Counted from the stretch's first letter, positions 44,180-56,780 are shown. The stretch is 64,000 nucleotides of DNA from Acidovorax sp. KKS102 (GCF_000302535.1 NC_018708.1:1612001-1676000); one strand, 5' to 3'. Translations and numbers: made by a program. The notes: generated by a model from the sequence alone, not told the origin.

Positions 44180-46423
44180 ATGAGCATTTTCAACAAAGTC
44201 ACCAAGACCTTCCAGTGGGGCGACAAGACCGTCATCATGGAAACGGGCGAGATCGCCCGCCAGGCCTCCGGCGCCGTGCTGGTGAACATTGACGACACCG
44301 TGGTGCTGGCCACTGTGGTGGCTTCCAAGTCCGCCAAGCCCGGTCAGGACTTTTTCCCGCTGACGGTGGACTACATCGAGAAGACGTATGCCGCTGGCAA
44401 GATCCCCGGCAGCTTTTTCAAGCGCGAAGCCAAGCCCAGCGAACACGAAACCCTGACCAGCCGCCTGATCGACCGTCCGATCCGCCCGCTGTTCCCTGAA
44501 GGTTTCTTCAATGAAGTGCATGTGGTGGTCCACACGATCTCGTTGAACCCCGAAGTGGATGCTGACATTGCAGCCCTGATTGCCACCAGCGCAGCCCTGG
44601 CCATCTCTGGTATCCCGTTCAACGGCCCCATCGGTGCCGCCCGCGTGGGTTACATCAACGGCGAATACGTGCTGAACCCCGGCCAGACTGCGCGCAAGAA
44701 CTCGCAGATGGACTTGGTGGTGGCGGGCACTGAAGCTGCTGTGCTGATGGTGGAGTCCGAAGCCCAGCAACTGTCCGAAGAAATCATGCTGGGCGCCGTG
44801 GTGTTCGGTCACGAGCAAGGCAACGTGGCCATCAACGCCATCCACGAACTGGTGCGCGACGCGGGCAAGCCCGTGTGGCAATGGGAAGCGCCTGCCAAGG
44901 ACGAAGCCTTGATCGCCAAAGTGGTGGCTCTGGCTGACGACAAGCTGCGCGCTGCCTACCAGATCCGCAACAAGCAAGCCCGTACCCAAGCCTGCCGTGA
45001 AGCCTACGCTGCTGTGATGGCTGGCCTGAAGGCCGATGGCGTGGAGTTCGACTCCGTCAAGGTCGAAGGCATGCTGTTCGACATTGAAGCAGGCATCGTG
45101 CGCAGCCAGATCCTGGCGGGCGAACCCCGCATCGACGGCCGCGACACCCGCACCGTGCGCCCCATCGAAATCCGCAACAGCGTGCTGCCCCGTGCCCACG
45201 GCTCGGCCCTGTTCACGCGTGGTGAAACCCAGGCGCTGGTGGTGACCACGCTGGGCACCGAGCGCGATGCACAGCGCATCGACGCGCTGGCCGGCGAGTA
45301 CGAAGACCGCTTCATGATGCACTACAACATGCCTCCCTTCGCCACCGGCGAAGTGGGCCGCATGGGCTCGACCAAGCGCCGCGAAATCGGCCACGGCCGT
45401 CTGGCCAAGCGTGCTCTGGTGGCTGTGCTGCCGACCAAGGAAGAATTCCCCTACACCATGCGTGTGGTGTCGGAAATCACCGAGTCCAACGGTTCCTCGT
45501 CGATGGCTTCGGTCTGCGGCGGCTGCCTGTCGCTGATGGACGCCGGCGTGCCCATGAAGGCGCACGTGGCGGGTATCGCCATGGGCCTGATCAAGGATGC
45601 CAACCGTTTCGCCGTGCTGACCGACATCCTGGGTGATGAAGATCACCTGGGCGACATGGACTTCAAGGTGGCGGGTACCACGGGCGGTATCACGGCCCTG
45701 CAGATGGACATCAAGATCCAGGGCATCACCAAGGAAATCATGCAGGTGGCACTGGCCCAGGCCAAGGAAGCGCGCATGCACATCCTGGGCAAGATGCAAG
45801 AGGCCATGGGTGAAGCCAAGACCGAAGTGTCGAACTTCGCGCCCAAGCTGTACACCATGAAGATCAACCCCGAGAAGATCCGTGACGTGATCGGCAAGGG
45901 CGGCGCCGTGATCCGTGCGCTGACCGAAGAGACCGGCTGCCAGATCAACATAGAGGAAGACGGCACCATCACCATCGCCGCCACCGACGCTGCCAAGGCT
46001 GACGAAGCCAAGCGCCGCATCGAGCAGATCACTGCCGAGGTCGAGATCGGCAAGATCTACGAAGGCCCTGTGACCAAGATCCTGGACTTTGGCGCACTGA
46101 TCAACCTGCTGCCCGGCAAGGACGGTCTGCTGCATATCAGCCAGATCGCCCACGAACGCGTCGAGAAGGTGTCCGACTACCTGACCGAAGGCCAGATCGT
46201 GAAGGTCAAGGTCATGGAAACTGACGAAAAGGGCCGCATCAAGCTGTCCATGAAGGTGTTGGCAGATCGTCCCGCGGGCGGCAGCGACCGCCCCGCGCCC
46301 GCAGAGCGTGGCGACCGCGAACCCCGCCGCGACCACGGCCGCGATGGTGGACGCCATCCCGCTGAGCAGCAACAGCAGCAGTCCCTGCCTGCAGATGGTG
46401 CCTCTGCCCAGGTGAACGGCTAA
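44180..46423 (+). CDS. pnp: Polyribonucleotide nucleotidyltransferase (PNPase)
   Basis: 3'-5' phosphorolytic exoribonuclease, trimeric degradosome enzyme. 747 residues. Two RNase PH domains (about 1-230 and 310-545, with [16 protein letters not shown] and [17 protein letters not shown]), a KH domain ([17 protein letters not shown], about 560) and an S1 domain ([20 protein letters not shown], about 622). A short Arg/Asp/Gln-rich tail follows. Ribosome site AGGAG. Preceded by a leader hairpin, followed by a palindromic repeat. Confidence 0.98.
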   Translation: MSIFNKVTKTFQWGDKTVIMETGEIARQASGAVLVNIDDTVVLATVVASKSAKPGQDFFPLTVDYIEKTYAAGKIPGSFFKREAKPSEHETLTSRLIDRPIRPLFPEGFFNEVHVVVHTISLNPEVDADIAALIATSAALAISGIPFNGPIGAARVGYINGEYVLNPGQTARKNSQMDLVVAGTEAAVLMVESEAQQLSEEIMLGAVVFGHEQGNVAINAIHELVRDAGKPVWQWEAPAKDEALIAKVVALADDKLRAAYQIRNKQARTQACREAYAAVMAGLKADGVEFDSVKVEGMLFDIEAGIVRSQILAGEPRIDGRDTRTVRPIEIRNSVLPRAHGSALFTRGETQALVVTTLGTERDAQRIDALAGEYEDRFMMHYNMPPFATGEVGRMGSTKRREIGHGRLAKRALVAVLPTKEEFPYTMRVVSEITESNGSSSMASVCGGCLSLMDAGVPMKAHVAGIAMGLIKDANRFAVLTDILGDEDHLGDMDFKVAGTTGGITALQMDIKIQGITKEIMQVALAQAKEARMHILGKMQEAMGEAKTEVSNFAPKLYTMKINPEKIRDVIGKGGAVIRALTEETGCQINIEEDGTITIAATDAAKADEAKRRIEQITAEVEIGKIYEGPVTKILDFGALINLLPGKDGLLHISQIAHERVEKVSDYLTEGQIVKVKVMETDEKGRIKLSMKVLADRPAGGSDRPAPAERGDREPRRDHGRDGGRHPAEQQQQQSLPADGASAQVNG

Positions 46424-46433
46424 ATTGCTGATG

Positions 46434-46490
46434 TGCTATTGATTTGGTAGCTGCTAGGGCATGTAAGTCATGCGCTAGCGGCCCAAATCA
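46434..46490. repeat. Dispersed palindromic repeat after pnp
   Basis: GCTGCTAGGGCATG (46450-46463) pairs with CATGCGCTAGCGGC (46469-46482) at 13 of 14 positions (one wobble) around a 5-base loop; flanked by TGCTATTGATTTG. It lies between pnp and the oxidoreductase gene. Confidence 0.68.
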
Positions 46491-46518
46491 TTCCAATCCA
46501 TATCCGGTAAACCCCGTT

Positions 46519-47505
46519 ATGCAAGCTGTCGAGATCACATCCTTTGGTGGGCCTGAGGTGCTGCGTCTGGGTGAGCGTCCTGCTCCCGTGGCGGGGGCGG
46601 GTGAGCTGCTGATCCGCGTGGCGGCCAGTGGCATCAACCGCCCCGACGTGTTGCAGCGACTGGGCCACTACGCGCCGCCTCCCGGCACCTCGGACCTTCC
46701 GGGGCTCGAGGTCGCGGGGGTGGTCGAGTCGGGCGATGCTTCGGCGATGGCAGAGGCGGGCATTCGTGTGGGTGACCGCGTTTGCGCCTTGGTGGCAGGT
46801 GGTGGTTATGCCCAGTGGTGCGTCGCACCGGTGGTGCAGTGCCTGCCGGTGCCTGAGGGCTTCAGTGACGTGGAGGCTGCTTCCCTTCCGGAGACGTTCT
46901 TTACGGTGTGGAGCAATGTCTTTGACCGTGCGCGTTTGCAAGCGGGGGAAACCTTGCTGGTGCAGGGCGGCACGAGCGGCATTGGCGTGACCGCCATTCA
47001 GCTCGCCCGTGCGTTCGGTGCCACCGTGATCGCCACGGCGGGCAGCGATGACAAGTGTGCGGCTTGCCTTTCACTGGGTGCACACCACGCTATCAACTAC
47101 AAGTCCCAGGACTTTGTGGCCGAGGCGAAGCGAATCACCCAAGCGCGTGGTGTTGACGTGGTGCTCGATATGGTGGCGGGTGACTATGTCGCCCGCGAAG
47201 TCGAATGCCTGGCCGAGGATGGCCGGATCGTCATCATCGCCGTGCAAGGGGGCGTGCAGAGTGGCTTCAATGCGGGACTGGTGCTGCGCAAGCGTCTCAC
47301 CATCACGGGGTCTACATTGCGTCCGCGTCCCGTGGCGTTCAAGGGTGCAATTGCACGCTCGCTGCGCGAGCATGTCTGGCCTTTGCTGGCAGCGGGCAAG
47401 GTCCGTCCGGTCATCCATAGCACGTTTGCCGCGGCGGACGCCGCACAAGCCCATGCGCTGATGGAGTCCAACCAGCACATCGGCAAGATTGTTTTGACGT
47501 GGTAA
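46519..47505 (+). CDS. NAD(P)H quinone oxidoreductase (PIG3 type)
   Basis: Medium-chain dehydrogenase/reductase of 328 residues, quinone oxidoreductase branch, no structural zinc motif seen. NADPH-binding [20 protein letters not shown] (about 145), N-terminal [17 protein letters not shown], and [18 protein letters not shown]. Reduces quinones; substrate not defined by sequence. The ATG at 46519 (MQAVEITSF) starts the homology. tpiA begins 3 bases after its stop. Confidence 0.9.
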   Translation: MQAVEITSFGGPEVLRLGERPAPVAGAGELLIRVAASGINRPDVLQRLGHYAPPPGTSDLPGLEVAGVVESGDASAMAEAGIRVGDRVCALVAGGGYAQWCVAPVVQCLPVPEGFSDVEAASLPETFFTVWSNVFDRARLQAGETLLVQGGTSGIGVTAIQLARAFGATVIATAGSDDKCAACLSLGAHHAINYKSQDFVAEAKRITQARGVDVVLDMVAGDYVAREVECLAEDGRIVIIAVQGGVQSGFNAGLVLRKRLTITGSTLRPRPVAFKGAIARSLREHVWPLLAAGKVRPVIHSTFAAADAAQAHALMESNQHIGKIVLTW

Positions 47506-47507
47506 TC

Positions 47508-48257
47508 ATGAACAACAAGAAAAAACTCATCGCCGGCAACTGGAAGATGAATGGCAGCCTGGCCGCCAACGAGGCTTTGTTGAAGGCCTTGATTGCGGGC
47601 ACCGCAGAGGTGGCTTGTGATATCGCTGTCGCAGTGCCTTCGCCCTATCTGGCGCAGGTGCAGGCATTGACGGCTGGCACCACCATTGCGGTGGCGGCGC
47701 AGGATGTGTCTGCGCACGAGTCGGGTGCCTACACCGGTGAGGTATCGGTGGCCATGCTGAAGGATTTTGGTGTGCGCTATGCGCTGGTGGGGCACTCTGA
47801 GCGTCGCCAGTACCATGGTGAAACCGATGCAATCGTGGCGGAGAAAGCCCAGCGCGCACTGGCGGCGGGTGTGACTCCAGTCGTCTGCGTGGGTGAAACT
47901 CTGCAAGAGCGTGAAGCGGGCATGACCGAGGCGGTGGTCAAGCGCCAGCTCGCCGCAGTGATCCATCTGAACGGCCATTGCATCAGCGAGATCGTGGTGG
48001 CTTACGAACCTGTGTGGGCCATCGGTACGGGTCGCACTGCGTCGCCGGAGCAGGCGCAAGCCGTGCATGCGGTGCTGCGCACCCAGCTGGCGGCTGCGAG
48101 CGAGCATGCGGATCGCATCCGCTTGCTGTACGGCGGCAGCATGAACGCAGCCAATGCGGCCCAGCTGCTGGCCCAGCCCGATATCGACGGCGGCCTGGTC
48201 GGCGGTGCCTCGTTGAAGGCGCCCGACTTCCTACAAATCATTGCGGCAGCCCGTTGA
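47508..48257 (+). CDS. tpiA: Triosephosphate isomerase
   Basis: Interconverts dihydroxyacetone phosphate and glyceraldehyde 3-phosphate. 249 residues. Catalytic residues visible: Lys in AGNWKMNGS, His in [12 protein letters not shown], Glu in [15 protein letters not shown]. The ATG at 47508 is used; an upstream GTG would overlap the previous gene. Part of an oxidoreductase-tpiA-secG run. Confidence 0.98.
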   Translation: MNNKKKLIAGNWKMNGSLAANEALLKALIAGTAEVACDIAVAVPSPYLAQVQALTAGTTIAVAAQDVSAHESGAYTGEVSVAMLKDFGVRYALVGHSERRQYHGETDAIVAEKAQRALAAGVTPVVCVGETLQEREAGMTEAVVKRQLAAVIHLNGHCISEIVVAYEPVWAIGTGRTASPEQAQAVHAVLRTQLAAASEHADRIRLLYGGSMNAANAAQLLAQPDIDGGLVGGASLKAPDFLQIIAAAR

Positions 48258-48299
48258 GGCGGCTGCGAGGCAAACAATTCAATCAGGAGTGAACAGAGA

Positions 48300-48665
48300 A
48301 TGAACGTGATCGTGAATGTGATTCTGGCGGTGCAGATGTTGGCGGCCTTGGCCATGATTGGCCTGATCCTGATCCAGCATGGCAAGGGGGCTGACATGGG
48401 TGCCGCCTTTGGTAGTGGCAGCTCGGGCAGCCTGTTCGGTGCCAGTGGCAGCGCCAACTTCCTGTCCCGCACGACGGCTGTGCTGGCAGCCGTGTTCTTT
48501 GTCTCGACGCTGGCATTGGCCTACTTTGGCAATGCGCGTCCTGCCAGTTCGGGCAGCGTTCTGGAAACGCCTGCGGCTGCCGTGCCCGCCAGCGCACCGG
48601 CTTCTGAGGCGCCTGCGGCGCCTGCGACTCCCGCCTCTGGCGCAGCGCAGATCCCGACCAAATAA
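48300..48665 (+). CDS. secG: Preprotein translocase subunit SecG
   Basis: Small SecYEG translocon subunit, 121 residues. Two transmembrane helices and the conserved loop GKGADMGAAFGSGSSGSLFG between them; an Ala/Pro-rich tail follows. 42 bases after tpiA, with AGGAG. Confidence 0.96.
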   Translation: MNVIVNVILAVQMLAALAMIGLILIQHGKGADMGAAFGSGSSGSLFGASGSANFLSRTTAVLAAVFFVSTLALAYFGNARPASSGSVLETPAAAVPASAPASEAPAAPATPASGAAQIPTK

Positions 48666-48676
48666 TTGAACTGAAT

Positions 48677-48706
48677 TTCGGCCCTCTGGGCCGAAGCAGG
48701 GTTTTT
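48677..48706 (+). terminator. Terminator after secG
   Basis: Eight-bp stem TTCGGCCC / GGGCCGAA with a 3-base loop, then GCAGGGTTTTT. The T-run is 6 bases from the stem, so it may be partial. Confidence 0.7.
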
Positions 48707-48780
48707 CCGGAGTAGAATTCTGGATTGTCTGGAAAGCCAAAAGCCGCAAGGTTCCTCATGCCATCCAGATGCAAAAATCA

Positions 48781-48865
48781 GCCGTCGTGGTGAAATTGGT
48801 AGACACGCTATCTTGAGGGGGTAGTGGCGAAAGCTGTGCGAGTTCGAGTCTCGCCGACGGCACCA
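48781..48865 (+). tRNA. tRNA-Leu (anticodon GAG)
   Basis: 85 bases including an encoded CCA. Acceptor GCCGTCG pairs with CGACGGC; anticodon stem CTATC/GGTAG, loop TTGAGGG with anticodon GAG at 48815-48817; a long variable arm and T arm GTTCGAGTC. Class II form matches leucine. It lies 73 bases upstream of nuoA. Confidence 0.97.
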
Positions 48866-48938
48866 AAACAAAGGCCTGCCTGCATGACCCGGCTTGGGTC
48901 CTGACGGGCAAGGCCACAGCGGTGAGCACATCCTCAAG

Positions 48939-49298
48939 ATGAACCTCGATCAGTACCTCCCCGTCCTTTTGTTCATCTTGGTCGGCATCGCCGTAGGCGT
49001 TGTCCCCCTTGTACTCGGCTACATACTGGGCCCCAACCGCCCGGATGCCGCAAAGAACTCCCCCTACGAATGTGGCTTTGAAGCCTTCGAGGATGCGCGC
49101 ATGAAATTCGATGTGCGTTACTACCTCGTGGCCATTCTCTTCATTCTGTTCGACCTGGAAATCGCATTCCTTTTCCCCTGGGCAGTCGCGCTGCACGAGG
49201 TGGGTGTTGCTGGTTTCGTCGCGGTCGTCATTTTCCTGGCCATCCTGGTCGTGGGCTTTGCTTACGAGTGGAAAAAGGGTGCCCTGGATTGGGAATGA
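48939..49298 (+). CDS. nuoA: NADH-quinone oxidoreductase subunit A
   Basis: Complex I membrane subunit, 119 residues, three helices, with [20 protein letters not shown] and [19 protein letters not shown]. The ATG at 48939 starts [10 protein letters not shown]. First gene of the nuoA-N operon. Confidence 0.97.
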   Translation: MNLDQYLPVLLFILVGIAVGVVPLVLGYILGPNRPDAAKNSPYECGFEAFEDARMKFDVRYYLVAILFILFDLEIAFLFPWAVALHEVGVAGFVAVVIFLAILVVGFAYEWKKGALDWE

Positions 49299-49322
49299 GC
49301 GGACTTCAACAAGGACAATGCA

Positions 49323-49802
49323 ATGATTGAAGGCGTGATGAAGGAAGGCTTCATCACCACGAGTTACGACTCCGTGGTGAACTGGGCCAAGACCGGCTCC
49401 CTGTGGCCGATGACGTTTGGTCTGGCCTGCTGTGCTGTCGAGATGATGCACGCGGCAGCGGCCCGGTATGACATCGGCCGTTTTGGTGCGGAAGTGTTCC
49501 GTGCCAGCCCTCGTCAGTCCGATCTGATGATCGTGGCAGGCACGCTGTGCAACAAGATGGCCCCGGCTTTGCGCAAGGTCTACGACCAGATGTCCGAGCC
49601 CCGTTGGGTTCTGTCGATGGGTTCGTGCGCCAACGGTGGTGGCTACTACCACTACAGCTACTCGGTGGTGCGCGGTTGTGACCGCATTGTGCCCGTAGAT
49701 GTCTACGTGCCCGGTTGCCCTCCGACGGCAGAAGCTCTGATTTACGGGATCATTCAGTTGCAGCAGAAGATCCGCCGCACCAATACCATTGCTCGCGTCT
49801 GA
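49323..49802 (+). CDS. nuoB: NADH-quinone oxidoreductase subunit B
   Basis: Carries cluster N2, the last iron-sulphur centre before quinone. 159 residues; ligands in [26 protein letters not shown] and [11 protein letters not shown]. 24 bases after nuoA. Confidence 0.98.
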   Translation: MIEGVMKEGFITTSYDSVVNWAKTGSLWPMTFGLACCAVEMMHAAAARYDIGRFGAEVFRASPRQSDLMIVAGTLCNKMAPALRKVYDQMSEPRWVLSMGSCANGGGYYHYSYSVVRGCDRIVPVDVYVPGCPPTAEALIYGIIQLQQKIRRTNTIARV

Positions 49803-49809
49803 AGGGTTG

Positions 49810-50421
49810 ATGATGACAGCTGTTGCCATTCGGCCTGAGAAGCTCAAGGACAATATCGCTGCGGCTCTGGGTGCCAAAGTGCGTCAGATTTCGGTGGCCC
49901 TCGACGAGGTGACCGTGGTGGTCGCTGCTGCCGACTATCTGGACGCCATGCGCCTGCTTCGCGACTCCGAAGGTTGCCGTTTTGAGCAACTGATCGATTT
50001 GTGTGGTGTGGACTATTCTGCGTATGGGGATGCTGTCCATGAAGGCGCCCGCTACTGTGTGGTGTCGCACTTGTTGTCGGTCAGCCTCAACCAGCGCGTG
50101 CGCGTGAAGGTGTTCTGCCAGGACGATGACTTCCCGGTCGTTCCCTCGGTGGCTGAGTTGTGGAACTCCGCCAATTGGTACGAGCGCGAAGCGTTTGACC
50201 TGTTTGGCATCGTTTTCGACGGTCATAACGACCTGCGCCGCATTCTCACGGACTACGGCTTTATCGGGCACCCCTTCCGCAAGGATTTCCCGTTGTCGGG
50301 TTATGTCGAAATGCGCTACGACGCCGACCAGCGCCGCGTGGTGTACGAACCCGTGTCCATCGAGCCGCGCGAAATCACGCCGCGCATCATCCGCGAAGAC
50401 AAGTACGGAGGCCTGCACTGA
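49810..50421 (+). CDS. nuoC: NADH-quinone oxidoreductase subunit C
   Basis: Peripheral-arm 30-kDa subunit, 203 residues, separate from NuoD (not fused as in E. coli). Family motif [20 protein letters not shown] and [15 protein letters not shown]. Two adjacent ATGs (49810, 49813) are possible starts. Confidence 0.97.
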   Translation: MMTAVAIRPEKLKDNIAAALGAKVRQISVALDEVTVVVAAADYLDAMRLLRDSEGCRFEQLIDLCGVDYSAYGDAVHEGARYCVVSHLLSVSLNQRVRVKVFCQDDDFPVVPSVAELWNSANWYEREAFDLFGIVFDGHNDLRRILTDYGFIGHPFRKDFPLSGYVEMRYDADQRRVVYEPVSIEPREITPRIIREDKYGGLH

Positions 50422-50448
50422 GCCGCCCCGCGTCTCATGTGATCCATC

Positions 50449-51702
50449 ATGGCTGAAATCAAGAACTATTCCCTGAACTTTGGTCCGCAGCACCCTGCGG
50501 CGCACGGTGTGTTGCGCCTGGTGCTGGAGCTGGACGGCGAGGTCGTGCAACGCGCTGACCCGCACATCGGTCTGCTGCACCGCGCCACCGAAAAGCTGGC
50601 CGAGCACAAGACCTACATCCAGTCGCTGCCTTACATGGACCGGCTGGACTACGTGTCGATGATGTGCAACGAGCACGCCTACTGTCTGGCGATTGAAAAA
50701 TTGCTGGGCCTGGAAGTGCCGGTGCGCGCGCAGTACATCCGCGTGATGTTCTCCGAAATCACGCGCCTGCTGAACCACCTGATGTGGCTCGGTTCGCACG
50801 GTAACGACTGCGGCAGCTCCACGATCCTGATCTACACCTTCCGCGAGCGTGAAGACCTGTTCGACATGTACGAAGCGGTTTCTGGGGCGCGCATGCATGC
50901 GGCGTATTTCCGTCCCGGCGGCGTATACCGCGATCTGCCCGACAGCATGCCGCAGTACAAGGTCAGCAAGATCAAGAACGCCAAGGCACTGGAGGCCCTG
51001 AACCAGAATCGCCAGGGTTCTTTGCTGGACTTCATCGACGATTTCACGCAGCGGTTCCCCGGCTGCGTGGACGAGTACGAAACGCTGCTCACCGACAACC
51101 GCATCTGGAAGCAGCGCACCGTAGGCATCGGCGTGGTGCCGCCTGAGCGGGCGTTGAATCTGGGCATGACTGGCCCCATGCTTCGCGGCTCTGGCATTGC
51201 CTGGGACCTGCGCAAGACCCAGCCGTACGATGCATACGACCGCGTCGACTTCGACGTGCCAGTGGGCAAGACTGGCGACTGCTACGACCGCTATCTGGTG
51301 CGTGTGCAGGAAATGCGCGAGTCCAATCGCATCATCAAGCAATGCGTGGACTGGCTCAAGGCCAACCCCGGCCCGGTGATCACCGACAACCACAAGGTTG
51401 CCGCGCCTGCGCGTGAATCCATGAAATCGAACATGGAAGAGCTGATCCACCATTTCAAGCTCTTCACGGAAGGCTTCCACGTCCCCGAAGGCGAGGCTTA
51501 CGCGGCTGTGGAGCACCCCAAGGGCGAGTTCGGTATCTACCTGGTGAGCGATGGTGCCAACAAGCCTTACCGCCTCAAGATCCGAGCACCGGGTTTTGCG
51601 CATCTGGCCACGCTCGACGAAATGGCGCGTGGTCACATGATTGCGGATGCCGTCGCCATCATTGGCACCATGGATATCGTGTTCGGAGAGATTGACCGAT
51701 GA
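50449..51702 (+). CDS. nuoD: NADH-quinone oxidoreductase subunit D
   Basis: 49-kDa subunit forming the quinone pocket with NuoB. 417 residues. [20 protein letters not shown] near the start and [20 protein letters not shown] near the end. Its stop overlaps nuoE as ATGA. Confidence 0.98.
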   Translation: MAEIKNYSLNFGPQHPAAHGVLRLVLELDGEVVQRADPHIGLLHRATEKLAEHKTYIQSLPYMDRLDYVSMMCNEHAYCLAIEKLLGLEVPVRAQYIRVMFSEITRLLNHLMWLGSHGNDCGSSTILIYTFREREDLFDMYEAVSGARMHAAYFRPGGVYRDLPDSMPQYKVSKIKNAKALEALNQNRQGSLLDFIDDFTQRFPGCVDEYETLLTDNRIWKQRTVGIGVVPPERALNLGMTGPMLRGSGIAWDLRKTQPYDAYDRVDFDVPVGKTGDCYDRYLVRVQEMRESNRIIKQCVDWLKANPGPVITDNHKVAAPARESMKSNMEELIHHFKLFTEGFHVPEGEAYAAVEHPKGEFGIYLVSDGANKPYRLKIRAPGFAHLATLDEMARGHMIADAVAIIGTMDIVFGEIDR

Positions 51703-52187
51703 TTACCGAAGCGACCAAGGCGCGGTTTGCGCGCGAAGTGGCCAAGTACCCCGCAGACCAGAAGCAGTCTGCGGTGATGGCGTGCTTGTCCATCGTTCAG
51801 CAGGAGCAAGGCTACGTCAGCACCGAGAGCGAGGCGGTGATCGCTGACTATCTGGGCATGGCACAAATCGCCGTGCACGAGGTCACGACCTTCTACAACA
51901 TGTACAACCAGCAACCGGTGGGCAAGTACAAGCTCAACGTGTGCACCAATCTGCCTTGCCAGTTGCGCGACGGGCAGAAGGCGCTGCATCACCTGGAAAA
52001 GAAGCTGGGTGTGTCGATGGGTGAGACCACGCCTGATGGCCTGTTCACCCTGCAGCAGTGCGAATGCCTGGGTGCTTGCGCCGATGCGCCTGTGATGCTG
52101 GTGAACGATCGCACGATGTGCAGCTTCATGGACAACGACAAGCTAGACCAGCTCGTGGACGGCCTGCGCGCCGCGGAGGGCCAGTGA
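51699..52187 (+). CDS. nuoE: NADH-quinone oxidoreductase subunit E
   Basis: 24-kDa thioredoxin-like [2Fe-2S] subunit, 162 residues; ligands in [10 protein letters not shown] and [12 protein letters not shown]. Overlaps nuoD and nuoF by short start/stop overlaps. Confidence 0.97.
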   Translation: MITEATKARFAREVAKYPADQKQSAVMACLSIVQQEQGYVSTESEAVIADYLGMAQIAVHEVTTFYNMYNQQPVGKYKLNVCTNLPCQLRDGQKALHHLEKKLGVSMGETTPDGLFTLQQCECLGACADAPVMLVNDRTMCSFMDNDKLDQLVDGLRAAEGQ

Positions 52188-53542
52188 TGACCACGGCAGC
52201 CCAAATACTCTCCCAGTTCCAGGCCACAGGTGTTCAGACCTGTTTCCACGACCGCCACATCAACCCCCAGATCTATGCGGGACTCAATGGCAGCAACTGG
52301 AGCATCAAGGACTACGAAGCGCGTGGCGGCTATCAAGCACTGCGTCGCATTCTGGGCAAGGACGGTAACGAGGGCCTGACGCAAGATCAGGTCATTGCCA
52401 CTGTCAAGGAATCCGGTCTGCGTGGCCGCGGCGGCGCGGGCTTCCCTACGGGCCTGAAGTGGAGCTTCATGCCCCGCTCATTTCCTGGTCAGAAGTATCT
52501 GGTGTGCAATTCCGACGAGGGCGAGCCTGGTACCTGCAAGGACCGTGACATCCTGCAGTTCAACCCGCACATCGTCATCGAGGGCATGATTATCGCTGCC
52601 TATGCGATGGGCATCTCCGTCGGCTACAACTACATTCACGGCGAGATCTTCCAAACTTACGAGCGGTTTGAAGCCGCGCTGGAAGAAGCACGGGCAGCGG
52701 GTTACCTGGGTGACAACATCCTGGGTAGCAGCTTCAGTTTTCAGCTGCATGCGGCTCATGGTTTTGGCGCCTACATTTGCGGTGAAGAAACGGCATTGCT
52801 CGAATCGCTGGAAGGCAAAAAAGGGCAACCCCGTTTCAAGCCGCCGTTTCCCGCCAGCTTTGGCCTGTATGGCAAGCCCACCACGATCAACAACACGGAA
52901 ACCTTTGCGGCCGTGCCATGGATCATCCGCAACGGCGGAGCGGCTTACCTGGAGTGCGGCAAGCCCAACAACGGCGGCACCAAGATTTTCTCGGTGTCCG
53001 GCGACGTCGAAAAGCCTGGCAATTATGAGGTACCCTTGGGGACACCGTTTGCCAAGCTGCTGGAACTGGCTGGCGGCGTGCGCAAAGGTCGCCAGCTCAA
53101 GGCGGTGATCCCTGGCGGTTCGTCGGCCCCTGTTTTGCCAGCATCCATCATCATGGAATGCACGATGGACTATGACTCCATCGCCAAGGCCGGCTCCATG
53201 CTGGGCTCGGGTGCCGTGATCGTCATGGACGACTCCCGGAGCATGGTCGAGAGCCTGCTGCGTCTGTCGTATTTCTATTCGCACGAATCCTGCGGCCAAT
53301 GCACGCCTTGCCGTGAAGGCACGGGCTGGATGTGGCGCGTGATCGATCGCATCCAGCATGGCCAGGGCCGCGAGGGCGATCTGGATCTGCTCAATTCCGT
53401 GGCAGACAACATCCAGGGCCGCACCATCTGTGCGCTGGGTGATGCCGCAGCCATGCCTGTGCGCGCCATGATCAAACACTTCCGTCCCGAGTTTGAGGCA
53501 CTGATCCGGAACAAGGCTCCACAAGCCGCGACTTCCGTCTGA
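52187..53542 (+). CDS. nuoF: NADH-quinone oxidoreductase subunit F
   Basis: FMN and NADH-binding subunit, 451 residues. [16 protein letters not shown] binds NADH/FMN; the [4Fe-4S] motif is [15 protein letters not shown] with the fourth Cys in [11 protein letters not shown]. The ATG at 52187 shares a base with the nuoE stop. Confidence 0.98.
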   Translation: MTTAAQILSQFQATGVQTCFHDRHINPQIYAGLNGSNWSIKDYEARGGYQALRRILGKDGNEGLTQDQVIATVKESGLRGRGGAGFPTGLKWSFMPRSFPGQKYLVCNSDEGEPGTCKDRDILQFNPHIVIEGMIIAAYAMGISVGYNYIHGEIFQTYERFEAALEEARAAGYLGDNILGSSFSFQLHAAHGFGAYICGEETALLESLEGKKGQPRFKPPFPASFGLYGKPTTINNTETFAAVPWIIRNGGAAYLECGKPNNGGTKIFSVSGDVEKPGNYEVPLGTPFAKLLELAGGVRKGRQLKAVIPGGSSAPVLPASIIMECTMDYDSIAKAGSMLGSGAVIVMDDSRSMVESLLRLSYFYSHESCGQCTPCREGTGWMWRVIDRIQHGQGREGDLDLLNSVADNIQGRTICALGDAAAMPVRAMIKHFRPEFEALIRNKAPQAATSV

Positions 53543-53556
53543 TCGCGAGAGAACAT

Positions 53557-55689
53557 ATGGTTGAAATTGAACTGGACGGTCAGAAGGTGGAAGTCGCCGA
53601 AGGCTGCATGGTGATGCATGCGGCTGAAAAGGTGGGCACTTACATTCCGCATTTCTGCTACCACAAGAAGCTTTCGATCGCCGCCAATTGCCGCATGTGC
53701 CTGGTGGACGTGGAAAAAGCGCCCAAGCCCATGCCTGCCTGCGCCACACCGGTCACGCAGGGCATGATCGTGCGCACCAAGAGCGACAAGGCCATCAAGG
53801 CTCAGCAGTCGGTCATGGAGTTTCTGCTCATCAACCACCCCCTGGACTGCCCAATCTGCGACCAGGGTGGCGAGTGCCAGCTGCAGGATTTGGCGGTGGG
53901 CTACGGCGGTTCTTCCTCGCGTTACGAGGAAGAGAAGCGTGTGGTGTTCCACAAGGACGTGGGCCCGCTGATCTCCATGGAAGAGATGAGCCGCTGCATC
54001 CACTGCACCCGCTGCGTGCGCTTCGGCCAGGAAGTGGCGGGCGTGATGGAGCTCGGAATGATCCATCGTGGCGAACATTCTGAAATCACCACGGTCACCG
54101 GCGACACGGTGGACTCCGAGTTGTCGGGCAACATGATCGACATCTGCCCCGTCGGAGCACTGACCAGCAAACCTTTCCGCTACAGCGCCCGCACCTGGGA
54201 GCTGTCGCGCCGCCGTTCTGTGAGTCCACATGACTCCACTGGCGCCAACCTGATTGTCCAAGTCAAGAACCACAAGGTCATGCGCGTGGTCCCGTTCGAA
54301 AACGAGGCTGTCAACGAATGCTGGATTGCCGACCGTGATCGTTTCTCATACGAAGCGCTCAACGGCGACGACCGCCTGACCCAGCCCATGCTCAAGCAGG
54401 GCGGTGTGTGGAAGGAAGTGGACTGGCAGACTGCGTTGGAATACGTGGCCAACGGTCTCAAGAACATCAAGAACGACCACGGCGCCGCCAGCATTGGTGC
54501 GCTGGTGAGCCCTCACAGCACGGTGGAAGAGCTGTACCTGGCCAGCGCCCTGGTGCGTGGCCTTGGCAGCGACAACATCGACTATCGCCTGCGCAACGCC
54601 GAATTCGCTGTGCCTGAAGGTATTCGCTGGCTCGGTACGTCCATCGCTTCGTTGTCCACACTGCAGCGCGTGCTGGTGGTGGGCTCCAACCTGCGCAAGG
54701 ACCATCCGCTGTTTGCGCAGCGTATCCGTCAGGCGGCCCGCCATGGCTGTCAAGTCAATGCCATCGCTTCGGCCGCCCATGACTGGGCCATGCCGGTGCA
54801 GACATTTGTGGAACAGGGTGCTGGCCAATGGGTAGAGATGCTCGGAGGCATTGCTTCCGCCATCGCCCAGGAAAAAAGTATTGCTGCTCCGCAAGGTGCC
54901 AGTGCAGCCAACGAGGCTGCCCAGGCCATCGCCCGCTCGCTGCTGGGTGGCGAGCGCAAGGCTGTGCTGCTGGGCAATGCGGCGGCGCACCATGCGCAAG
55001 CCACCCAATTGTTGGCATGGGCCAACTGGATTGCCGAGAACACCGGCGCGACAGTGGGTTACCTGACAGAAGCCGCCAATACCGTGGGCGCGCAGTTTGC
55101 GGGCGCTCACCCTGTCAACGGTGGTCTGAATGCGGCTCAAATGCTCTCCGGTGGTTTGAAGGCTGCGGTGTTGCTGAACACTGAGCCCGTCCATGATTCT
55201 GCGGCGGGTGCTCAGGCTGCAACTGCCCTCGCTGGTGCAGAAATGGTGGTCACGTTGAGCCCCTTCAAGGCCAACATGGAGTTCAGTGACGTTTTGTTGC
55301 CAATTGCTCCGTTCACCGAGACCTCGGGCAGCTTTGTCAACGCTGAAGGGCGCATACAGAGTTTCCATGCCGTGGTTCGCCCGCTGGGCGATACCCGTCC
55401 GGCATGGAAGGTTCTGCGCGTGCTGGCCAATCTGCTGGGCGTTCCAGGTTTCGACTTCGAAACCTCCCAGGACGTGCTGGCCCGTGCCACGAATGCCCCT
55501 GCAGGTACCGTCATGCAAGTCCCCGCTGAACAGCTGTCGAATGCTGTGAAGGCGGTGCCCGCTGCGACGGCTACAGCTGGTGAGCCGGTCGTGGCTTCCA
55601 TCTATCAACTGGACGGCCTGGTGCGCCGTTCCACGTCGCTGCAGCTCACTGCCGACGCACGCATGGCACGTGAAGGAGTGGCCGCATGA
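53557..55689 (+). CDS. nuoG: NADH-quinone oxidoreductase subunit G
   Basis: Large iron-sulphur subunit, 710 residues, of the shorter (mitochondrial-like) kind compared with about 900 in E. coli. N-terminal [2Fe-2S] ferredoxin domain ([15 protein letters not shown]), then [14 protein letters not shown] and [16 protein letters not shown]; the rest is a molybdopterin-oxidoreductase-like fold without cofactor. Overlaps nuoH by 4 bases. Confidence 0.98.
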   Translation: MVEIELDGQKVEVAEGCMVMHAAEKVGTYIPHFCYHKKLSIAANCRMCLVDVEKAPKPMPACATPVTQGMIVRTKSDKAIKAQQSVMEFLLINHPLDCPICDQGGECQLQDLAVGYGGSSSRYEEEKRVVFHKDVGPLISMEEMSRCIHCTRCVRFGQEVAGVMELGMIHRGEHSEITTVTGDTVDSELSGNMIDICPVGALTSKPFRYSARTWELSRRRSVSPHDSTGANLIVQVKNHKVMRVVPFENEAVNECWIADRDRFSYEALNGDDRLTQPMLKQGGVWKEVDWQTALEYVANGLKNIKNDHGAASIGALVSPHSTVEELYLASALVRGLGSDNIDYRLRNAEFAVPEGIRWLGTSIASLSTLQRVLVVGSNLRKDHPLFAQRIRQAARHGCQVNAIASAAHDWAMPVQTFVEQGAGQWVEMLGGIASAIAQEKSIAAPQGASAANEAAQAIARSLLGGERKAVLLGNAAAHHAQATQLLAWANWIAENTGATVGYLTEAANTVGAQFAGAHPVNGGLNAAQMLSGGLKAAVLLNTEPVHDSAAGAQAATALAGAEMVVTLSPFKANMEFSDVLLPIAPFTETSGSFVNAEGRIQSFHAVVRPLGDTRPAWKVLRVLANLLGVPGFDFETSQDVLARATNAPAGTVMQVPAEQLSNAVKAVPAATATAGEPVVASIYQLDGLVRRSTSLQLTADARMAREGVAA

Positions 55690-56768
55690 TCGACGCGATC
55701 TACAACGCGGGCCTGAACCTGCTCTCCTTTGGGTGGTGGACCGGCATTGTCTGGCCAGTGCTCTGGATCCTGATCAAGATCGTCTGCATCCTGGCGCCGC
55801 TCATGGGTGCCGTGGCTTACCTCACGTTGTGGGAGCGTAAGCTGCTGGGCTTCATGCAGGTGCGCCATGGCCCCAACCGCGTGGGACCCATGGGGTTGCT
55901 GCAGCCCATTGCGGATGCGCTGAAGCTGCTGACCAAGGAAATCATCCAGCCCACGGCGGCCAGTAAGGGCCTGTTTGTCCTGGGGCCTGTCATGGCCATC
56001 ATGCCGGCCTTGGCTGCCTGGGTAGCGATTCCCTTCGGTCCCGATGTGGCCCTGGCTAATGTGAATGCCGGCCTGCTGTTGGTGATGGCTATCACGTCCA
56101 TCGAAGTCTATGGCGTGATCATTGCCGGCTGGGCCTCCAACTCCAAGTACGCCTTCTTGGGTGCACTGCGGGCCTCGGCCCAGATGGTGAGCTACGAAAT
56201 CGCAATGGGCTTCTGTTTCCTGGTCGTGATCATGGTCTCGGGCAGCATGAACCTGACGGAAATCGTGCTGGGGCAGGGCAGAGGCATGGCTGCAGACAAG
56301 GGCCTGACTTTCCTGTCCTGGAATTGGCTGCCCTTGCTGCCGATCTTCCTCGTGTACCTGATCTCTGGCGTGGCAGAAACCAATCGCCACCCCTTCGACG
56401 TGGTGGAAGGCGAGGCAGAGATCGTGGCTGGCCACATGGTCGAGTACTCGGGTATGGGTTTCGCGATCTTCTTCCTGGCCGAATACGCCAGCATGTGGCT
56501 CGTGTCCATTCTGGCGGCGTTGATGTTCCTGGGTGGCTGGTTGCCTCCGATTGACAGCGCTCTGTTCAACTGGGTGCCAGGCTGGATCTGGCTGGGTCTC
56601 AAGACCTTCCTCGTGGTGTCCATGTTCATCTGGATCCGGGCTACCTTCCCACGGTTCCGGTATGACCAGATCATGCGTCTGGGCTGGAAGATTTTCATTC
56701 CGGTCACGCTGGTGTACTTGTTGATTGTTGGCGGGTGGTTGCTCTCGCCTTGGAATATCTGGAAATAA
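55686..56768 (+). CDS. nuoH: NADH-quinone oxidoreductase subunit H
   Basis: Membrane subunit at the base of the quinone channel, 360 residues, about eight helices. [20 protein letters not shown] and [20 protein letters not shown] are conserved. Confidence 0.98.
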   Translation: MIDAIYNAGLNLLSFGWWTGIVWPVLWILIKIVCILAPLMGAVAYLTLWERKLLGFMQVRHGPNRVGPMGLLQPIADALKLLTKEIIQPTAASKGLFVLGPVMAIMPALAAWVAIPFGPDVALANVNAGLLLVMAITSIEVYGVIIAGWASNSKYAFLGALRASAQMVSYEIAMGFCFLVVIMVSGSMNLTEIVLGQGRGMAADKGLTFLSWNWLPLLPIFLVYLISGVAETNRHPFDVVEGEAEIVAGHMVEYSGMGFAIFFLAEYASMWLVSILAALMFLGGWLPPIDSALFNWVPGWIWLGLKTFLVVSMFIWIRATFPRFRYDQIMRLGWKIFIPVTLVYLLIVGGWLLSPWNIWK

Positions 56769-56780
56769 GCGGGGACACAA

